A DNA stretch of 62,131 nucleotides from CAYRFE01 sp964423645 [NCBI: uncultured bacterium] (GTDB lineage Bacteria; Macinerneyibacteriota; Macinerneyibacteria; Macinerneyibacteriales): contig CAYRFE010000022.1 in NCBI GenBank assembly GCA_964423645.1, positions 1 to 62,131 on the forward strand, in the 5' to 3' direction. How positions within the stretch are numbered: the first letter of the stretch is position 1; each line of letters starts with the position of its first letter. Under the pieces are notes generated by a model, which saw only the letters and a program-made list of their open reading frames with translations, ran no database searches and had not been told where the DNA came from. This document shows positions 53,946 to 62,131 of the stretch, piece by piece. The position numbers and the translations under genes are program-made.

Positions 53946-54140
53946 CAAGGTGTGGCGACTCTTTTAAAACGTCATGCGGAAAAAGTTGCCTCTGAACACG
54001 GTTATTCTATGATATACACGCATACCGAAACTGAAAACGCGCATGTTGTTCAATTCAATGTGAACCTCGGTTATCGGATTATTCGTATCGGACCATTGTG
54101 GGATGCCATTGAACGCGTGAGCATGATCAAATATCTGTAA
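53938..54140 (+). pseudogene. GNAT acetyltransferase C-terminal fragment
   Basis: Directly joined to the GTPase fragment is the C-terminal half of a GNAT enzyme: RQGVATLLKRHAEKVASEHG (acetyl-CoA loop and helix), then the NAHVVQFNVNLGYRIIR ending, then a normal stop. The N-terminal strands are missing and no start site exists. The two remnants appear fused by a deletion. Confidence 0.75.
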
Positions 54141-54263
54141 ACCCTTGAGTGTAGTATCCTATTTCAAAATAAAAAATATACAATATTGAATTTCATAAAA
54201 ATTATGTCTTGCTTAAAGTCATCTGGATCATCGCGGGGCATGTCCGATAATGACACTATTTAT

Positions 54264-54382
54264 AAGACCTTTGTAAAACTACCATTTTTTGAATTTGTGC
54301 CCACCCCCAAACCCCTCCCGTTTATTTTCGGAAAGGGTGTGGGGATGGAACAACAAAAAAATCGCGATCATGCAAGGTGTGT
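54264..54382 (-). repeat. Decayed copy of the dispersed TIR repeat
   Basis: It begins AAGACCTTTGTAAAACTACC, continues with GAATTTGTGCCCACCCCCAA and CCCCTCCCG, and ends near GCAAGGTGTG. The GGGGAC hairpin is lost, and no target duplication could be recognised. It fills most of the gap before the FISUMP gene. Confidence 0.6.
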
Positions 54383-54401
54383 GATATGAAACTTTAATGG
54401 A

Positions 54402-55121
54402 TCAGTCTTTTACACAACGAATCGGATGTCCATTCTTTAAACTTCTATAATTTGCCCAGACGCCCTCAAATTGATGATAAAGATAATATGCGGCGGCTGT
54501 GGTGGAATCAGATGGATTGATTGTGCTTGTCCAGAAAAAGCCGTGAGTATCAATATGCCCGAATTCTGCCGCATCGTTACGGTAGCCACCCGGTAATGCT
54601 GTGAACATGCTTGAATTGGATGCATAATTGGGGGCTGCCCAGTGTGAAGTTCCTGTTTCCTTTAATTTTACCCCGGCAGCGGATGCACCGCCTAAGTAGG
54701 TGACTAATTCAAACCATTCTTCATCAGACGGAATATGCCAGCCTTCGGGGCAAATATTTCTACTGTCATTCACCACATGCCAATTATAAAGTCTCCCATA
54801 GATATCTGAATTCGACGGCGTATTATCAATATCACAATATGCACCGGAGGTCGCATTTGACCAATCGGTATTCGCGGTATAATTCGACACCGCATCGCCG
54901 TTACGGTAGTGCGTGGTCTTAAGATTCTCGACGAGCCATGTTTGGTTTCCGATTACTACGGTGTGGTATACATTTCCGTCAACATCGGTGACCGTTTCCG
55001 AGGGTAGAGGTGTTACGATTTTCGGAGAAGTGATCTCCGAGGCACCGCACGCAGTAAGCACAGCTACGATCAGAGAGATTGTCAGGAACCGGATAGCTTG
55101 AATGTGATTTTTACGATTCAT
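54402..55121 (-). CDS. FISUMP-domain lipoprotein (Fibrobacter major paralogous domain)
   Basis: The 239-residue lipoprotein (lipobox LTAC, Cys25) is almost entirely a FISUMP domain (TIGR02145): 'GNVYHTVVIGNQTWLVENLK', 'YGRLYNWHVV', 'CPEGWHIPSDEEWFEL', 'FTALPGGYRN', and an 'FFWTST' to 'HPIRCVKD' ending. These domains are a hallmark of Fibrobacter and are spread in Bacteroidetes. They are thought to be surface-exposed C-type-lectin-like folds of unknown ligand. Confidence 0.85.
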   Translation of the reverse strand: MNRKNHIQAIRFLTISLIVAVLTACGASEITSPKIVTPLPSETVTDVDGNVYHTVVIGNQTWLVENLKTTHYRNGDAVSNYTANTDWSNATSGAYCDIDNTPSNSDIYGRLYNWHVVNDSRNICPEGWHIPSDEEWFELVTYLGGASAAGVKLKETGTSHWAAPNYASNSSMFTALPGGYRNDAAEFGHIDTHGFFWTSTINPSDSTTAAAYYLYHQFEGVWANYRSLKNGHPIRCVKD

Positions 55122-55505
55122 CTTTGTACTCCTTTGTTTTGTTCATACCTATCAAGAGACGCAACATGAAAACATACATTACGAACTGTTCAGCATTACT
55201 GTTTCGATAAAAAACGTACATGCAAAGGTGCGGGGTATTATCGAGAAAATTCCGATGATCTCCGGTATTCTTTTATGTGTCAAAACATACCGCATGAATT
55301 GCGGGTAGAATTACTTTGAAAAATTTTAAGTGCGAAAAAAACTACCACAGACACCTCCTCTTCAGTGATGATAGGGGTAGTATTATTTGATTTTATATTT
55401 TTGTGATTAATTGTGATTCGTTATGACCAACAACGTTTATTGCTGACATATACTGTTCAACAGATTCTGTTTGCCGAAAAATAGTAATTGTGTTACAACT
55501 AATAC
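55122..55505. other. Divergent intergenic region, FISUMP / two-component system
   Basis: The region is AT-rich with short inverted repeats. The only candidate signal picked is the weak promoter abutting the kinase start (55471-55499). No ORF, RNA gene or repeat copy was recognised. Confidence 0.4.
55471..55499 (+). promoter_or_regulatory. Candidate leaderless promoter of the sensor kinase
   Basis: TTGCCG, 17 bp, TACAAC with extended TGT, then six bases to the ATG. Weak hexamers, but the spacing is the same as at 22799-22811 and 49010-49022, and there is no ribosome site. Confidence 0.4.
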
Positions 55506-56549
55506 ATGAACACGCGAAAAATAGTGATGACAGTATATCAAATACTCACAAGGCAATTATTGTTGCACCTTTATTTCTGGGTATTTATGATATCAATTAA
55601 TTATTTTCGGTATTCTACGTTCGCTTTTCTTACGAAAACAGAAGCATTTTCAATCGCGACAGGTATTGTGGCAACAACTGTTGTGCCGGTATATCTCCAA
55701 TTTTATGTTTTAAAAAAGTTTCTTTTCGGGAAAAAATATTTTTTATACGTACTTAGTGTGGTATTGATCCTCGGGATTGCAGTGCCTATCAATAAGTATC
55801 TTGACGCGCATATATTTTTTGTCTACAGCACGTATTATTTGGTATTTTATAATCTTATTCTTTTTATGCTTATGTTCACGGGATTAAAATTGGTGAAAAA
55901 GACCATTCATGATTATTATACTCTCCAAGAGGCTCAAACACAAAAAATTCAGGCGGAATTGCATTTGTTGCAAGCGCAGATCAATCCGCATTTTTTATTT
56001 AATACATTGAACAATCTGTATTCGTTAACACTTGATAAATCTGATCAGGCACCTGCGACCGTGCTTCGATTAGCTGAATTGATGAGGTATATGCTTGAAA
56101 CGGTAAAGAAAAATACGGTACAATTATCCGATGAAATCAGCTTTATTCGTAATTACCTTGAATTGGAAAAACTTCGCTTGAAAAAAGGTGCAAAAATTGA
56201 ATTTGTCGCTCCTGAATCAAGCGCGGACATTACCCTCCCGCCGATGTTGTTCATACCGTTTATTGAAAATGCCTTTAAGCATGGCGTCGGGGAATCAACG
56301 GGAGATTTTTTTGTAACGATTTCGCTATCCGTTACAGGCGATAAGATTATTTTCAGTATCACGAACAGCATCCCTCCTCGTATGAACGGCAAGGTTTCCA
56401 CAACGAATACCGGTCTTGAAAATATACAGAGAAGACTTGAGCTGTTATATAAAAAAGATCATTCGCTCGATATTACACATAATGATATGCTATACTCCGT
56501 AAAACTGTCACTCACGCAAAACAGCAAAAAGGAGGTTCTCTTTCAATGA
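55506..56549 (+). CDS. LytS/YpdA-type sensor histidine kinase
   Basis: The 347-residue protein has four hydrophobic N-terminal segments (about 18-130), a short coiled linker, and a His_kinase (PF06580) domain with the phosphoacceptor in QINPHFLFNTLNNLYSL (His162). An HATPase_c domain follows, with N-box PFIENAFKHG and the G-box region TNTGLENIQRRL. The signal is unknown; there is no extracytoplasmic domain of size. It overlaps its response regulator by ATGA. Confidence 0.9.
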   Translation: MNTRKIVMTVYQILTRQLLLHLYFWVFMISINYFRYSTFAFLTKTEAFSIATGIVATTVVPVYLQFYVLKKFLFGKKYFLYVLSVVLILGIAVPINKYLDAHIFFVYSTYYLVFYNLILFMLMFTGLKLVKKTIHDYYTLQEAQTQKIQAELHLLQAQINPHFLFNTLNNLYSLTLDKSDQAPATVLRLAELMRYMLETVKKNTVQLSDEISFIRNYLELEKLRLKKGAKIEFVAPESSADITLPPMLFIPFIENAFKHGVGESTGDFFVTISLSVTGDKIIFSITNSIPPRMNGKVSTTNTGLENIQRRLELLYKKDHSLDITHNDMLYSVKLSLTQNSKKEVLFQ

Positions 56550-57253
56550 ACCCGGTCAGATGTATGATCGTTGATGATGAGCCTCTTGCGCAACGAGTGC
56601 TTGAAAAATATATTGCCATGCTTCCCTCCTTGACGTTGGTAAAAGCGTGTGATAATGCGATCGAAGCATTATCGTATATTCATACCAATCAAATTGATCT
56701 CATGTTTCTTGACATCAAAATGCCGCAGTTTACCGGCATTGATTTATTGAAATCCACGCATAACCTTCCTTGTGTGATTATTACCAGTGCATATTCCGAA
56801 TATGCGCTTGACGGGTATGAGTTTGATGTTACGGATTATCTTTTGAAGCCGTTTTCTTTTGAACGATTTGTGAAGGCGGTGAATAAGGCAGTGCAACGTC
56901 TGCATTCTGCGACGGATGTGCCGAAAAATGAAGCGAGTGAAGGCGACTCAATATCCGTAAAAACGGATGAAGGATATCGTCGCATACAATTTGAAGAAAT
57001 TTTATACATAAGCGCGTATGGTAATTATATAAAGATTCATACCGGAGAAAAAGAATATCTTACGCAGAAAACAATGCAGGCATTTGAGGAATTACTTCCC
57101 AAGACATGTTTTGTCCGTGTGCATAAGTCATATATTGTAGCATGTAGCAAGATCAAAAAGGTTGAAAAGGATTTTCTATATATTGAGCAGGAAAAAATAC
57201 CTATCGGCGCAAGCTATCGTATGTTGATCCGTTCATTTTTAACAAAAAACTGA
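56546..57253 (+). CDS. LytTR response regulator
   Basis: The 235-residue protein has an N-terminal receiver with acidic pocket Asp10/Asp11, phospho-acceptor Asp56 (FLDIKMP) and LLKPF lysine. A C-terminal LytTR DNA-binding domain spans about 130-235 (ILYISAYGNYIKIHT, FVRVHKSYIV). It is partner of the kinase upstream; such pairs control cell-wall, autolysis or pyruvate-uptake genes elsewhere. AAGGAGG is inside the end of the kinase gene. Confidence 0.92.
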   Translation: MNPVRCMIVDDEPLAQRVLEKYIAMLPSLTLVKACDNAIEALSYIHTNQIDLMFLDIKMPQFTGIDLLKSTHNLPCVIITSAYSEYALDGYEFDVTDYLLKPFSFERFVKAVNKAVQRLHSATDVPKNEASEGDSISVKTDEGYRRIQFEEILYISAYGNYIKIHTGEKEYLTQKTMQAFEELLPKTCFVRVHKSYIVACSKIKKVEKDFLYIEQEKIPIGASYRMLIRSFLTKN

Positions 57254-57483
57254 GAACGTATCTGTTCAGGAATCAACTCATTGAGATTTTACTTTTCAAT
57301 CATTTCGTTTTGTGGTACTATTCTTCATCCTATGAGGAAAAATACATTTTTACGGGAAAATGCTCTATGTAAGTATGATGCAAAGGGAGAACGGAATGTC
57401 CTCGATATCTGCTGAACTCGCTTGATACTGCATAATTCATTTTATACGCACGGAATGGGATACAGTGAGAAAGGATTGTTACA

Positions 57484-58452
57484 ATGATACACACGAAGCT
57501 CATCCTCATCGATGGTATCTCAGGCTCAGGGAAATCCACGATGGCGCATTTTCTCGCACGGCAAATGGAAAAGAACGGCATCAACGTGCGCTGGTATCAC
57601 GAAGAAGAGACGGGACATCCTTTGCGGCATTCGGGAGATTTTAAGAGTCAGGATGAGGAAATTCGCGCAAAAGATTATTTTGTGTTGCATAATGCAGCGC
57701 ATTGGCAAAAGTTTGCTGATGCGAATGTTAATAACGATACCGTGTTCATCATCGAATGTTACCTGTTCCAATACCCGCTTGTGACCATGATTCGTAATAA
57801 CACTTCTCGTGAAGAAGTGAAAGCCTTTGCGCGGAATTATTTTTCAAAGGTTGCATCGCTGAATCCGGTCATCATTCAATTTTGGCAAAACGATGTCCCT
57901 GCGGCGGTTCAGCAAAATTGGAGTCGACGCGGCGAGGAGTGGAAAGAATGGCATATCGGACGATGTGAGAAAACGGCGTTTGCGAAGAAGCACAATCTCG
58001 TCGGCGAATTTGCGGCATACGGTCTACTGGGAGAGATGCACGATATTTCGCTTGAATTGGCGAAGGAATACGACGTGCCGAAGTTGTTGATCGAAAATTC
58101 CGCACAGGATTGGGCGACATACAGAAAGAATGCGCTCGATTTTTTACAGATCGATCATTACCCCGAAGAAGTATTCCGCGAAAGCGACAGGCGGTTTTGC
58201 GGCGATTACTACTTAAAAATTGAAGAATATGAATTGACGTATACGGTGTTTGTGGCGGATGGGAGATTGCGAATGAACGCGTTCTGGCCGAACCTAACGC
58301 TCCTACCGAAAACCGACAATGAATTCATGATGGAAAGCTTCCCGTTTGAATTCCGATTCAACCATGATGGAAACGGCAACATCGACTCGATGGAAGTGAC
58401 AAAATCGAGGATGTTCTTTGAAGTGGGGATGAAGTTTGAGAAGATTTTATAA
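57484..58452 (+). CDS. P-loop kinase-like protein with C-terminal beta domain
   Basis: The 322-residue protein has an N-terminal nucleotide-kinase-like domain with Walker A GISGSGKST (11-19) and VFIIECYLFQYPL as Walker-B-like strand. From about 235 there is a small beta domain (FCGDYYLKIEEYELTYTVF to GNGNIDSMEVT) that recalls the lipocalin-like DUF3471 tail of beta-lactamase-family proteins. It could phosphorylate a small molecule; the substrate is unknown. Codon use is like the rest of the window. Confidence 0.65.
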   Translation: MIHTKLILIDGISGSGKSTMAHFLARQMEKNGINVRWYHEEETGHPLRHSGDFKSQDEEIRAKDYFVLHNAAHWQKFADANVNNDTVFIIECYLFQYPLVTMIRNNTSREEVKAFARNYFSKVASLNPVIIQFWQNDVPAAVQQNWSRRGEEWKEWHIGRCEKTAFAKKHNLVGEFAAYGLLGEMHDISLELAKEYDVPKLLIENSAQDWATYRKNALDFLQIDHYPEEVFRESDRRFCGDYYLKIEEYELTYTVFVADGRLRMNAFWPNLTLLPKTDNEFMMESFPFEFRFNHDGNGNIDSMEVTKSRMFFEVGMKFEKIL

Positions 58453-58460
58453 ACCAGATA

Positions 58461-58488
58461 TTGATTTTTTGTTTATTAAGGCTATAAT
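58461..58488 (+). promoter_or_regulatory. Promoter of the ATPase-nuclease pair
   Basis: TTGATT, 16 bp, TATAAT, followed by a GGTGAGGT ribosome site. Confidence 0.7.
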
Positions 58489-58514
58489 CAAGTCACTTAG
58501 ATGGTGAGGTAGTA

Positions 58515-59747
58515 ATGAGTGAAATTTTAAAAATAAGCAATTTTTTATGTATAAAAAATGCAGAAGTTCATATTAGGAAAATAAATGTTATCATTGGTCC
58601 TCAATCATCAGGTAAAAGCGTATGTGCTAAGCTTCTTTTTTTCTTCAAGACGACTTTTTATGATTTAATGAACAATTGGAATAAATTTATGAACCTTGAG
58701 GATTTTGAAATATACCAATATAAAAAATTTGTCGATTACTTTCCCTTTGAATATTGGAATAACTCTAAATTTGAGATTGAATATCAGTATGGATCTTTTC
58801 ATTTTAAGATTACGAGAAAATCAAGTCGTTCAAATAAACTCTATTTTGAATATACAAAGGAAATTGAAGATATATTTTTGAAAATTGACAAAAAAAGAAA
58901 GGGTTTTTCTTTTGAAAGTGATCCTTCTTTGATTAAATCAGTAATATTTGAGGAAGTTAGTAAGATATTTAAAAGTGATGAACATTTAACTAAATTCCAA
59001 TTATACTCACCTGCTGAGAGAAATCTTATACCGATGATGTCAACTGTGTTTCCAAGTGTTTCATCAATTAATTCAATATTTAGTGAATATTTAAGATTTT
59101 ATAATGACATTAAAAATGAAATATATATACTCGAAAAAGAGTTTCATATGAAATTTCAACATTTGGAAGCTTTTAACAAAATTATACTACCCATTCTTGG
59201 TGGAAAAATAATAGTCGAGAATGGTAGAGATTATATCTCTACTGACGCAAGAAAAATTATAATATCATCTGCCTCATCAGGGCAGCAGACATTTTATACC
59301 CTTGGTGTAATCCTAAAAGCACTGTTATTTGGTAAGTTAAAAATTGATAATGGATGTACTTTATATGTTGAGGAGCCAGAAAGTCATTTATTTCCGGATG
59401 CACAAGAGAGAGTTTTAAAAGCACTTATGTTTTTTAGTAAGAAATCCGTAAATAAGAATCAATTGTTTATTACTACACATAGTCCATATATTCTCTCATT
59501 AATGAATAATTTCCTTCAAGCAGGTCATATGGTTGAGAGTGGTGTAAATAAAAAGAAAATTGGGAGTATTATAAATGAAGATTTTGCTATTAAGCCTACA
59601 GAGTTTTCTGCTTATTCTATACAAGATGGTGTTTTAAGAAATATTATTGACTCTGAGACTCTTCTTATAAATGCAGTAATCATTGATAACACTGCCAATA
59701 ATATCAATAATGATTTTGATAACTTATTAAACTTGATGAAACCATGA
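58515..59747 (+). CDS. ABC/OLD-like ATPase of a putative defence pair
   Basis: The 410-residue P-loop ATPase of the AAA_15/21, SMC-like type has Walker A GPQSSGKS (28-35), the 'YSPAERN' sensor motif (164-170), ABC-type signature SASSGQQT (252-259), Walker B LYVEEPE with D-loop SHLFP, and switch His in ITTHSPYIL (His322). No TOPRIM domain follows, unlike OLD. Base composition is far more AT-rich than its neighbours, implying transfer. It overlaps a nuclease-like gene by 4 bp, as in phage-defence pairs such as Gabija, Septu or PARIS, but matches none of them in partner type. Confidence 0.8.
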   Translation: MSEILKISNFLCIKNAEVHIRKINVIIGPQSSGKSVCAKLLFFFKTTFYDLMNNWNKFMNLEDFEIYQYKKFVDYFPFEYWNNSKFEIEYQYGSFHFKITRKSSRSNKLYFEYTKEIEDIFLKIDKKRKGFSFESDPSLIKSVIFEEVSKIFKSDEHLTKFQLYSPAERNLIPMMSTVFPSVSSINSIFSEYLRFYNDIKNEIYILEKEFHMKFQHLEAFNKIILPILGGKIIVENGRDYISTDARKIIISSASSGQQTFYTLGVILKALLFGKLKIDNGCTLYVEEPESHLFPDAQERVLKALMFFSKKSVNKNQLFITTHSPYILSLMNNFLQAGHMVESGVNKKKIGSIINEDFAIKPTEFSAYSIQDGVLRNIIDSETLLINAVIIDNTANNINNDFDNLLNLMKP

Positions 59748-60145
59748 TTTTCGATTCTTATAAAGAAGAAACTAATAAACCTCTTTTTCGCTTTTCTGGT
59801 GAAAAAAATAATTATTTCAAATTAAATAATAGTAAACGGTTGAGTATAAGGCAGTATGATATTCGTAATTATAATAGTGGAAAGCATAAGACATGTGATT
59901 ATATTCTTGATATAGTCACTGAAGGTGCGTATTTCATTGAAATCAAAGGAAAAAAAATAGAGGAAGCTATTGAACAACTTGAATCAACAATACAGCTTGT
60001 AAAAAATGAACTAATTCCTAAAAAGGCTTTTATTATACCTACAAGAAATCCTTATGGTACTGATACGCAAAATTTTAAAATAAAGTTTCATCAGAAAAAT
60101 AATGCTCTTTTAATAATTACGAGCCATTGTAATGAGACAGTGTGA
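59744..60145 (+). CDS. PD-(D/E)xK nuclease-like partner
   Basis: The 133-residue protein has a recognisable nuclease core: Asp52 (KTCDYIL), a 13-residue gap, then FIEIKGK with Glu66 and Lys68, and a following helix IEEAIEQLES with Gln78. This is the D...ExK arrangement plus a possible QxxxY-type helix. Size and domain order fit a small effector nuclease worked by the upstream ATPase. It is AT-rich like its partner and ends the cassette before a terminator. Nuclease activity is predicted from motifs only. Confidence 0.65.
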   Translation: MIFDSYKEETNKPLFRFSGEKNNYFKLNNSKRLSIRQYDIRNYNSGKHKTCDYILDIVTEGAYFIEIKGKKIEEAIEQLESTIQLVKNELIPKKAFIIPTRNPYGTDTQNFKIKFHQKNNALLIITSHCNETV

Positions 60146-60258
60146 TAGGGTGAAAATATTGATTCGCTTTTTGTAGATAAAGCCTTTGGGGATGATTATT
60201 TAAAAAATTAGTATTTATGATTAGTAGCATTAGGTGAGTAATTCCACATATATTTAAT

Positions 60259-60300
60259 ATAATTATCAGGAGTGTTAGTCCTGATAATTATATCTTTTGT
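60259..60300. terminator. Bidirectional terminator, nuclease / lysC
   Basis: ATAATTATCAGGA-gtgttag-TCCTGATAATTAT, a perfect 13-bp stem followed by ATCTTTTGTT on the plus strand and A/T-rich on the other, between convergent genes. Confidence 0.85.
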
Positions 60301-60313
60301 TAATGTATCAGTT

Positions 60314-61642
60314 TTACACCCTCGCTCCCTCCAAAAAAGCCGCATGTATCGTCTGCACGCATTGTTCGACACTGTCATCATCGATGACAAAACCGATATT
60401 CACTTTTGATGCGCCGAGTGACATCATATCTACCGCGATATCTTGTGCGCGAAGCACTCGGAATACCTGTTCAAGCAGTGCCGATGAATGTGCCATCGTG
60501 CCGATAATGCTCACCATTGCCTTGCGGGTTTTGACGGTGATCTCAGCATACGAGCGTAACCGACGTATCAATGCTTCCATATGATGCGGATTATCGAGCG
60601 TAAGCGTCACACTTACTTCACTGGTGGTGATCATATCCACTGAAATGCGCATATCATCAAACACGGCAAATATCTCTGCAAGAAATCCGTGTTGTCCGAG
60701 CATACGGTTCGATACAATGTCGATTACCGTAATGTCTCGTCTGCAAGTAACCGACTTGAAAATTCGTGAGCCATCGCTTTGAAATGATATGAGAGTTCCT
60801 TGGTGCGTGGGGTTCAGTGCGTTCTTGACGCGTATCGCAATCCCGTGTTGACGTGCGGGAAACATCGAGCGAGGATGTAGTACTTGTGCGCCGAAATAGG
60901 CAAGTTCTGCCGCTTCATCGAATGATACCGAATCTACTACTTGTGCGGTGTCGACAATGCGAGGGTCTGCGCTCATGATACCGTTCACATCCTTCCAAAC
61001 CTGAATTTCATCCACTTTAAGCGCAGCACCGATAACTGTGGCGGTAAGATCACTGCCTCCGCGTCCCAATGTGGTTATGTCACCGCGTTCATCTTTGCCG
61101 ATAAAACCGGTGATGACGGGAATCACACCGTCCTGCACTAATGCGTTGACGTGTGCCGCGATCATAGAATATGACGAATCCAACACATCAGCATTGCCGA
61201 ATACATCGGTAGTGAGCATGCCGATATCCCACGCATCACATGCGCGAGCATTCATACCGATCGAGCACAGATACGAAGCGATAACACGCACCGACATGCG
61301 TTCGCCGCAGCTCACTAAACGGTCACGAACACGAGGTGATATTTCACCGACCATAGCGATTCCCTGCAGTAACGTGTCAATCTCTGCAAAGATCTCTTTT
61401 AAACATCCTGCGTCCACACTAAGCTGCGCACAGATTTCCTGATGATAGAGCACAATATTTGCATGACCTATGTAATCTTCAAGAGCGCGATGTGCGGCGT
61501 CCAATAAAAGGTCTGTAGTATCGCCGATTGCCGATACTACGATCACAGGTTGTGACGCACGATTGCTTTCAATGATATGTGCGATATTCTTTATCCTGTC
61601 TGCGGCGGCGATCGATGCTCCGCCGAACTTCATTACTATCAT
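60314..61642 (-). CDS. lysC: Aspartate kinase
   Basis: The 442-residue monofunctional aspartokinase has an N-terminal kinase domain (VMKFGGAS at 3-10, [19 protein letters not shown], and [13 protein letters not shown]) and two C-terminal ACT domains (from about 300) for amino-acid feedback. It catalyses the first step to Lys, Thr and Met. The start is the ATG with AAGGAAG upstream; 30 in-frame codons before it are ignored. A 50-codon Lys-rich leader ORF lies on the same transcript. Confidence 0.93.
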   Translation of the reverse strand: MIVMKFGGASIAAADRIKNIAHIIESNRASQPVIVVSAIGDTTDLLLDAAHRALEDYIGHANIVLYHQEICAQLSVDAGCLKEIFAEIDTLLQGIAMVGEISPRVRDRLVSCGERMSVRVIASYLCSIGMNARACDAWDIGMLTTDVFGNADVLDSSYSMIAAHVNALVQDGVIPVITGFIGKDERGDITTLGRGGSDLTATVIGAALKVDEIQVWKDVNGIMSADPRIVDTAQVVDSVSFDEAAELAYFGAQVLHPRSMFPARQHGIAIRVKNALNPTHQGTLISFQSDGSRIFKSVTCRRDITVIDIVSNRMLGQHGFLAEIFAVFDDMRISVDMITTSEVSVTLTLDNPHHMEALIRRLRSYAEITVKTRKAMVSIIGTMAHSSALLEQVFRVLRAQDIAVDMMSLGASKVNIGFVIDDDSVEQCVQTIHAAFLEGARV

Positions 61643-61788
61643 AGTATTCTTCCTTTCGTTGCGTACCGTCGTGCGGTACAAGCAGTTGTATGGTTCGATA
61701 TACACGTACACGCAGTGATGCAGTGTATACAACTATTCACAAACACAAGTGTTCATGCAATTGGTCTATGGCAAAAAACGGGTAGCGA

Positions 61789-61941
61789 TTATTTTGAAAG
61801 ACGTTTTATACGTTTTCGAAGATTTTTTTTTGAAGAATTGTGTTTTGAAGAAAGAGAATTGACGAATTGAATTTCCTGAGCCGAGAACGCTTCATGATGT
61901 GTGCAACTTTGTCGGCAGTGCGGGCCGAATAGCATGTTCAT
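61789..61941 (-). CDS. 50-residue Lys-rich leader peptide upstream of lysC
   Basis: The ORF begins MNMLFGPHCRQSC and ends SSKKNLRKRIKRLSK, with six Lys codons in the last 17. It has a strong AAGGAAGGTG ribosome site and starts about 20 bases after a good promoter, with lysC 150 bases further on. Length and layout match the His-rich ORF before hisG. No U-tract terminator follows. Hairpins GTACCG-cacga-CGGTAC and TATACAC/GTGTATA lie between its stop and lysC. Role as a Lys-sensing leader is inferred. Confidence 0.65.
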   Translation of the reverse strand: MNMLFGPHCRQSCTHHEAFSAQEIQFVNSLSSKHNSSKKNLRKRIKRLSK

Positions 61942-61969
61942 GCTATCACCTTCCTTTCGAATTTCAAAA

Positions 61970-61997
61970 ACGATAGCAGAAATCTACTTCGTGTCAA
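61970..61997 (-). promoter_or_regulatory. Promoter of the lysC leader and lysC
   Basis: On the minus strand, TTGACA, 16 bp, TATCGT, ending about 29 bp before the leader ATG. Its TTGACACGAA start is the same as that of the his leader promoter. Confidence 0.75.
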
Positions 61998-62085
61998 GAA
62001 CTAAATGAGATGGTCTGTTGGTAATTGCTTATACTAGTCTGTCTTCCTGCCTGCGAGGTGGCACGGTCTGTCTGTGAAATCATGT

Positions 62086-62131
62086 CTTACTTTTTGTCTT
62101 GCCACAAAAAGTAACAAAAAGGTCAAGGCTG
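62086..62131 (+). repeat. Fragment of the composite repeat at the window edge
   Basis: The hairpin TTACTTTTTGT-cttgcc-ACAAAAAGTAA followed by CAAAAAGGTCAAGGCTG matches the central segment of the 31997-32504 element almost exactly. The rest lies beyond the window. Confidence 0.75.

Noticed and set aside
53910-54140. Intact small acetyltransferase gene
   Set aside because: Only the C-terminal half of a GNAT fold is present, with no start signal, joined to another broken gene.
61577-61870. Plus-strand 97-codon ORF opposite the lysC leader
   Set aside because: It has no ribosome site and is antisense to lysC, its spacer and the 50-codon leader; it looks like a shadow frame.
61643-61970. Lysine riboswitch upstream of lysC
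   Set aside because: The region is largely an ORF with a Lys-rich end, and the conserved lysine-aptamer core was not recognised by eye. A covariance-model search would settle it.

Overview
The window is a moderately AT-rich bacterial chromosome segment from what looks like a Gram-negative organism. It has many lipoboxes and signal peptides and canonical TTGACA/TATAAT promoters. A FISUMP ('Fibrobacter succinogenes major paralogous') lipoprotein, WG-repeat and PD40 proteins, DUF3137/LemA loci and pseudokinase-GGDEF giants suggest a little-studied lineage near the FCB group (Fibrobacterota-like) or spirochaetes. The sequence alone does not settle the phylum. Genes are closely packed, often with 4-bp ATGA overlaps. 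Short GC-rich repeats with terminal inverted repeats are scattered between them.

Layout. 0-11 kb: a CorA-like channel, a secreted superoxide-reductase-like protein, a lemA-DUF3137-DUF3137-like operon, and a run of exported enzymes (alpha/beta hydrolase, S41 protease with TPR, PD40 propeller, trypsin-like protease with TPR). These are followed by a second, decayed lemA-DUF3137 locus bracketed by two copies of a ~170-bp leader cassette. 11.5-18.1 kb: a complete-looking his operon (hisG-C-B-H-F-[A-I-E fusion]-D) behind a promoter, a 24-codon ORF running into a terminator, and a 50-codon ORF ending in His codons. No histidinol-phosphatase is present. 18-34 kb: lipoprotein, NimA-like flavoprotein, amidohydrolase, WG-repeat protein, a leaderless autoregulated MarR with a 4Fe-4S target gene, three tandem M42 aminopeptidases, a sigma-54 activator, a sigma-70 group factor, an MBL-fold protein, tRNA-Leu and a ferritin-like protein.

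34-49 kb: three tandem paralogues of about 1625 residues, each pseudokinase / Walker-A-less AAA-like / TPR / GAF / GGDEF / C-terminal domain. All three keep GGEEF and the RxxD inhibitory site, so each probably makes c-di-GMP under control of degenerate sensory modules. They are the most striking feature here. A mobile repeat has inserted between the promoter and start codon of the first, and a tRNA-Ala lies between the first and second.

49-62 kb: small leaderless gene, propeller lipoprotein, tmRNA with a short tag, a membrane S41 protease, remnants of a TetM/EF-G-like GTPase and a GNAT enzyme, the FISUMP lipoprotein, a LytS/LytTR two-component pair, a P-loop kinase, and an AT-rich two-gene ABC-ATPase plus PD-(D/E)xK nuclease cassette resembling a defence system. 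Last comes aspartokinase behind its own 50-codon leader, this one ending in Lys codons. The his and lysC leaders together suggest translation-sensing control of amino-acid biosynthesis in this organism.
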